Shown here: one piece after another, positions 6,747 through 7,678 of the stretch | How the letters are laid out: every line of letters begins with the position of its first letter | How positions within the stretch are numbered: position 1 is the first letter of the stretch | Source: Pseudomonadota bacterium | Lineage (GTDB): Bacteria > Pseudomonadota > Alphaproteobacteria > Micropepsales > Micropepsaceae | NCBI GenBank assembly: GCA_021808875.1 | Contig: JAKBAU010000173.1 | Span: forward strand, 1 to 7,678 | Direction of reading: 5' to 3' | DNA: 7,678 nucleotides | Made by a program: the position numbers and the translations under genes | The notes under the pieces: model-generated | Told to the model about the DNA's origin: nothing | The model's input: only the letters and a program-made list of their open reading frames with translations | Database searches by the model: none

Positions 6747-7345
6747 GGCATCTTGAGTGCGGCCACAAGCTTGGCGAAGGCCTTGGCGCGGTGACTGATG
6801 CGATGTTTGAGCGCAGGATCGATTTCGCCGAAGCTCTGCGTCATGTGCTCGGCGATGAAGATCGGGTCATAGCCAAAACCCTTGTCACCCTTGGGCGGAA
6901 AGCGCAGCTGGCCACTGACCTCACCTTCAAAAATCGCGCAGGGACCTTTGGGCTCTGCCAGCGCCAGGGCACAGACAAATTTTGCCCGCGGCGCAGTGAC
7001 TGCCCGTTGGGCCAGCTCGCGTTCGACACGGGCCATGGCCGTTGCGAAGTCACGATCGGCGCCTGCCCAGCGCGCCGAATAGATCCCGGGCGCCCCGCCC
7101 AGCGCATCCACCGCAAGCCCTGAATCATCTGCGAGTGCGACGAGGCCGCTGGCACCGGCGGCGGCACGCGCCTTGAGTTCGGCATTGGCCGCGAAGCTGT
7201 CACCGGTTTCCTCGGGCTCGGCCAGACCGAGCTCGGCGGCGCTCTTGATCACAAGCGCGAAGGGGGCAAGCAGATCGGCGATTTCGCGCACCTTGCCCTG
7301 ATTATGACTTGCCACCACAAGCGTCGTACCGGGCTCGAGGGTCAT
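6743..7345 (-). CDS. rdgB: RdgB/HAM1 non-canonical purine NTP pyrophosphatase
   Basis: This cytoplasmic enzyme hydrolyses dITP, ITP and XTP to the monophosphate and pyrophosphate, keeping deaminated purines out of DNA and RNA. The 200-residue protein has the usual length and all family motifs: SHNQGKVRE (13-21) for the nucleotide triphosphate, [14 protein letters not shown] (46-59), ADDSGL (72-77) with metal and catalytic acidic residues, GIYSARWAG (87-95), GEVSGQ (141-146), GFGYDPIF (156-163) and SHRAKAF (184-190) for base recognition. Its ATG start overlaps the rph stop as ATGA and its stop overlaps the hemW start in the same way, so the three genes form one translationally coupled leftward operon. 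An rph-rdgB-hemW order is common in alphaproteobacteria. Confidence 0.97.
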   Translation of the reverse strand: MTLEPGTTLVVASHNQGKVREIADLLAPFALVIKSAAELGLAEPEETGDSFAANAELKARAAAGASGLVALADDSGLAVDALGGAPGIYSARWAGADRDFATAMARVERELAQRAVTAPRAKFVCALALAEPKGPCAIFEGEVSGQLRFPPKGDKGFGYDPIFIAEHMTQSFGEIDPALKHRISHRAKAFAKLVAALKMP

Positions 7346-7678
7346 GCACCAAGGACCTCACTTTGGCGGGCCATCAATTCGCGGATACCTTTGCGCGCCA
7401 GGGTGATGAGCTGATCAAACTGCGTATCCGAAAACGGCTCTGCCTCTGCAGTCGCCTGGATCTCCACAATGCCGCCCTGTCCCGTCAGAACAAAATTGGC
7501 GTCGGTCTGCGCTGCCGAATCCTCGGCATAATCGAGATCAAGCACAGCCTCGCCTTTGACGATACCGCAGGACACAGCTGCGACCTGGTCCCTGAGCAGT
7601 GGCTGCTTCAGCATGCCGGTTTTCCGCATGAACTGGGCACACTGGGCCAGAGCAACATAGCCGCCAGTGATCGCCGCC
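7342..7678 (-). CDS. rph: Ribonuclease PH, C-terminal part
   Basis: RNase PH is a phosphorolytic 3'-to-5' exoribonuclease that trims tRNA 3' ends and helps degrade structured RNA. The frame runs off the right edge of the window, so only the last 111 of roughly 238 residues are present. The visible part begins with [13 protein letters not shown] (7677-7639), a typical RNase PH block, and continues with [31 protein letters not shown] carrying the acidic active-site residues, and the GTAE-like segment [11 protein letters not shown], ending in EVLGA. An internal ATG at 7629 is not the start because the family sequence continues upstream of it. The gene is first in the visible order of the rph-rdgB-hemW operon, whose promoter must lie beyond the window. 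Confidence 0.96.
   Translation of the reverse strand, partial: AAITGGYVALAQCAQFMRKTGMLKQPLLRDQVAAVSCGIVKGEAVLDLDYAEDSAAQTDANFVLTGQGGIVEIQATAEAEPFSDTQFDQLITLARKGIRELMARQSEVLGA

Noticed and set aside
6330..6794. 154-codon open frame on the + strand opposite hemW
   Set aside because: It is a shadow of hemW and its junction with rdgB; no motif, no ribosome binding site.

Overview
The window reads as a GC-rich alphaproteobacterial chromosome segment made almost entirely of core cell-envelope and housekeeping genes. The placement rests on the gene set and order (RNase PH, RdgB, HemW, an LpoA-like lipoprotein, RsmI and GshB close together), on an OlsB-type ornithine acyltransferase, and on the protein motifs. 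Genus cannot be decided from the sequence. I see no mobile element, CRISPR array, tRNA or rRNA, and no block with clearly foreign composition.

Layout, left to right. 1-468: the C-terminal end of an AmpG-like MFS permease (+), cut by the window edge. 469-663: a 195-base gap holding a possible promoter, a short direct repeat and a leader hairpin. 664-1506: an OlsB-family N-acyltransferase (+) starting at TTG, ended by a hairpin that overlaps its stop codon. Then a leftward group, rsmI (4372-3416), a SirB1-family transglutaminase-like protein (3345-2515) and gshB (2498-1545), probably one transcript reading toward olsB. Next, a rightward lipoprotein of the LpoA / penicillin-binding-protein-activator type (about 4345-5607), whose start is head-to-head with and probably overlaps that of rsmI. 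Finally a second leftward operon: rph (cut at the right edge), rdgB and hemW, joined by ATGA stop/start overlaps. hemW and the lipoprotein gene converge so tightly that their stop codons share one CTAG.

Functionally the genes cover RNA processing (RNase PH, RsmI), nucleotide-pool cleaning (RdgB), heme/radical-SAM chemistry (HemW), glutathione synthesis (GshB), and envelope work: muropeptide uptake (AmpG-like), peptidoglycan synthase control (LpoA-like) and ornithine-type lipid synthesis (OlsB-like). I do not see a new multi-gene system. The points most worth checking are the overlapping divergent starts at rsmI/lipoprotein with a good promoter inside rsmI, a possible yraN remnant between rsmI and the SirB1 gene, a SirB1 protein with no cysteine in its core, and the leader of olsB.
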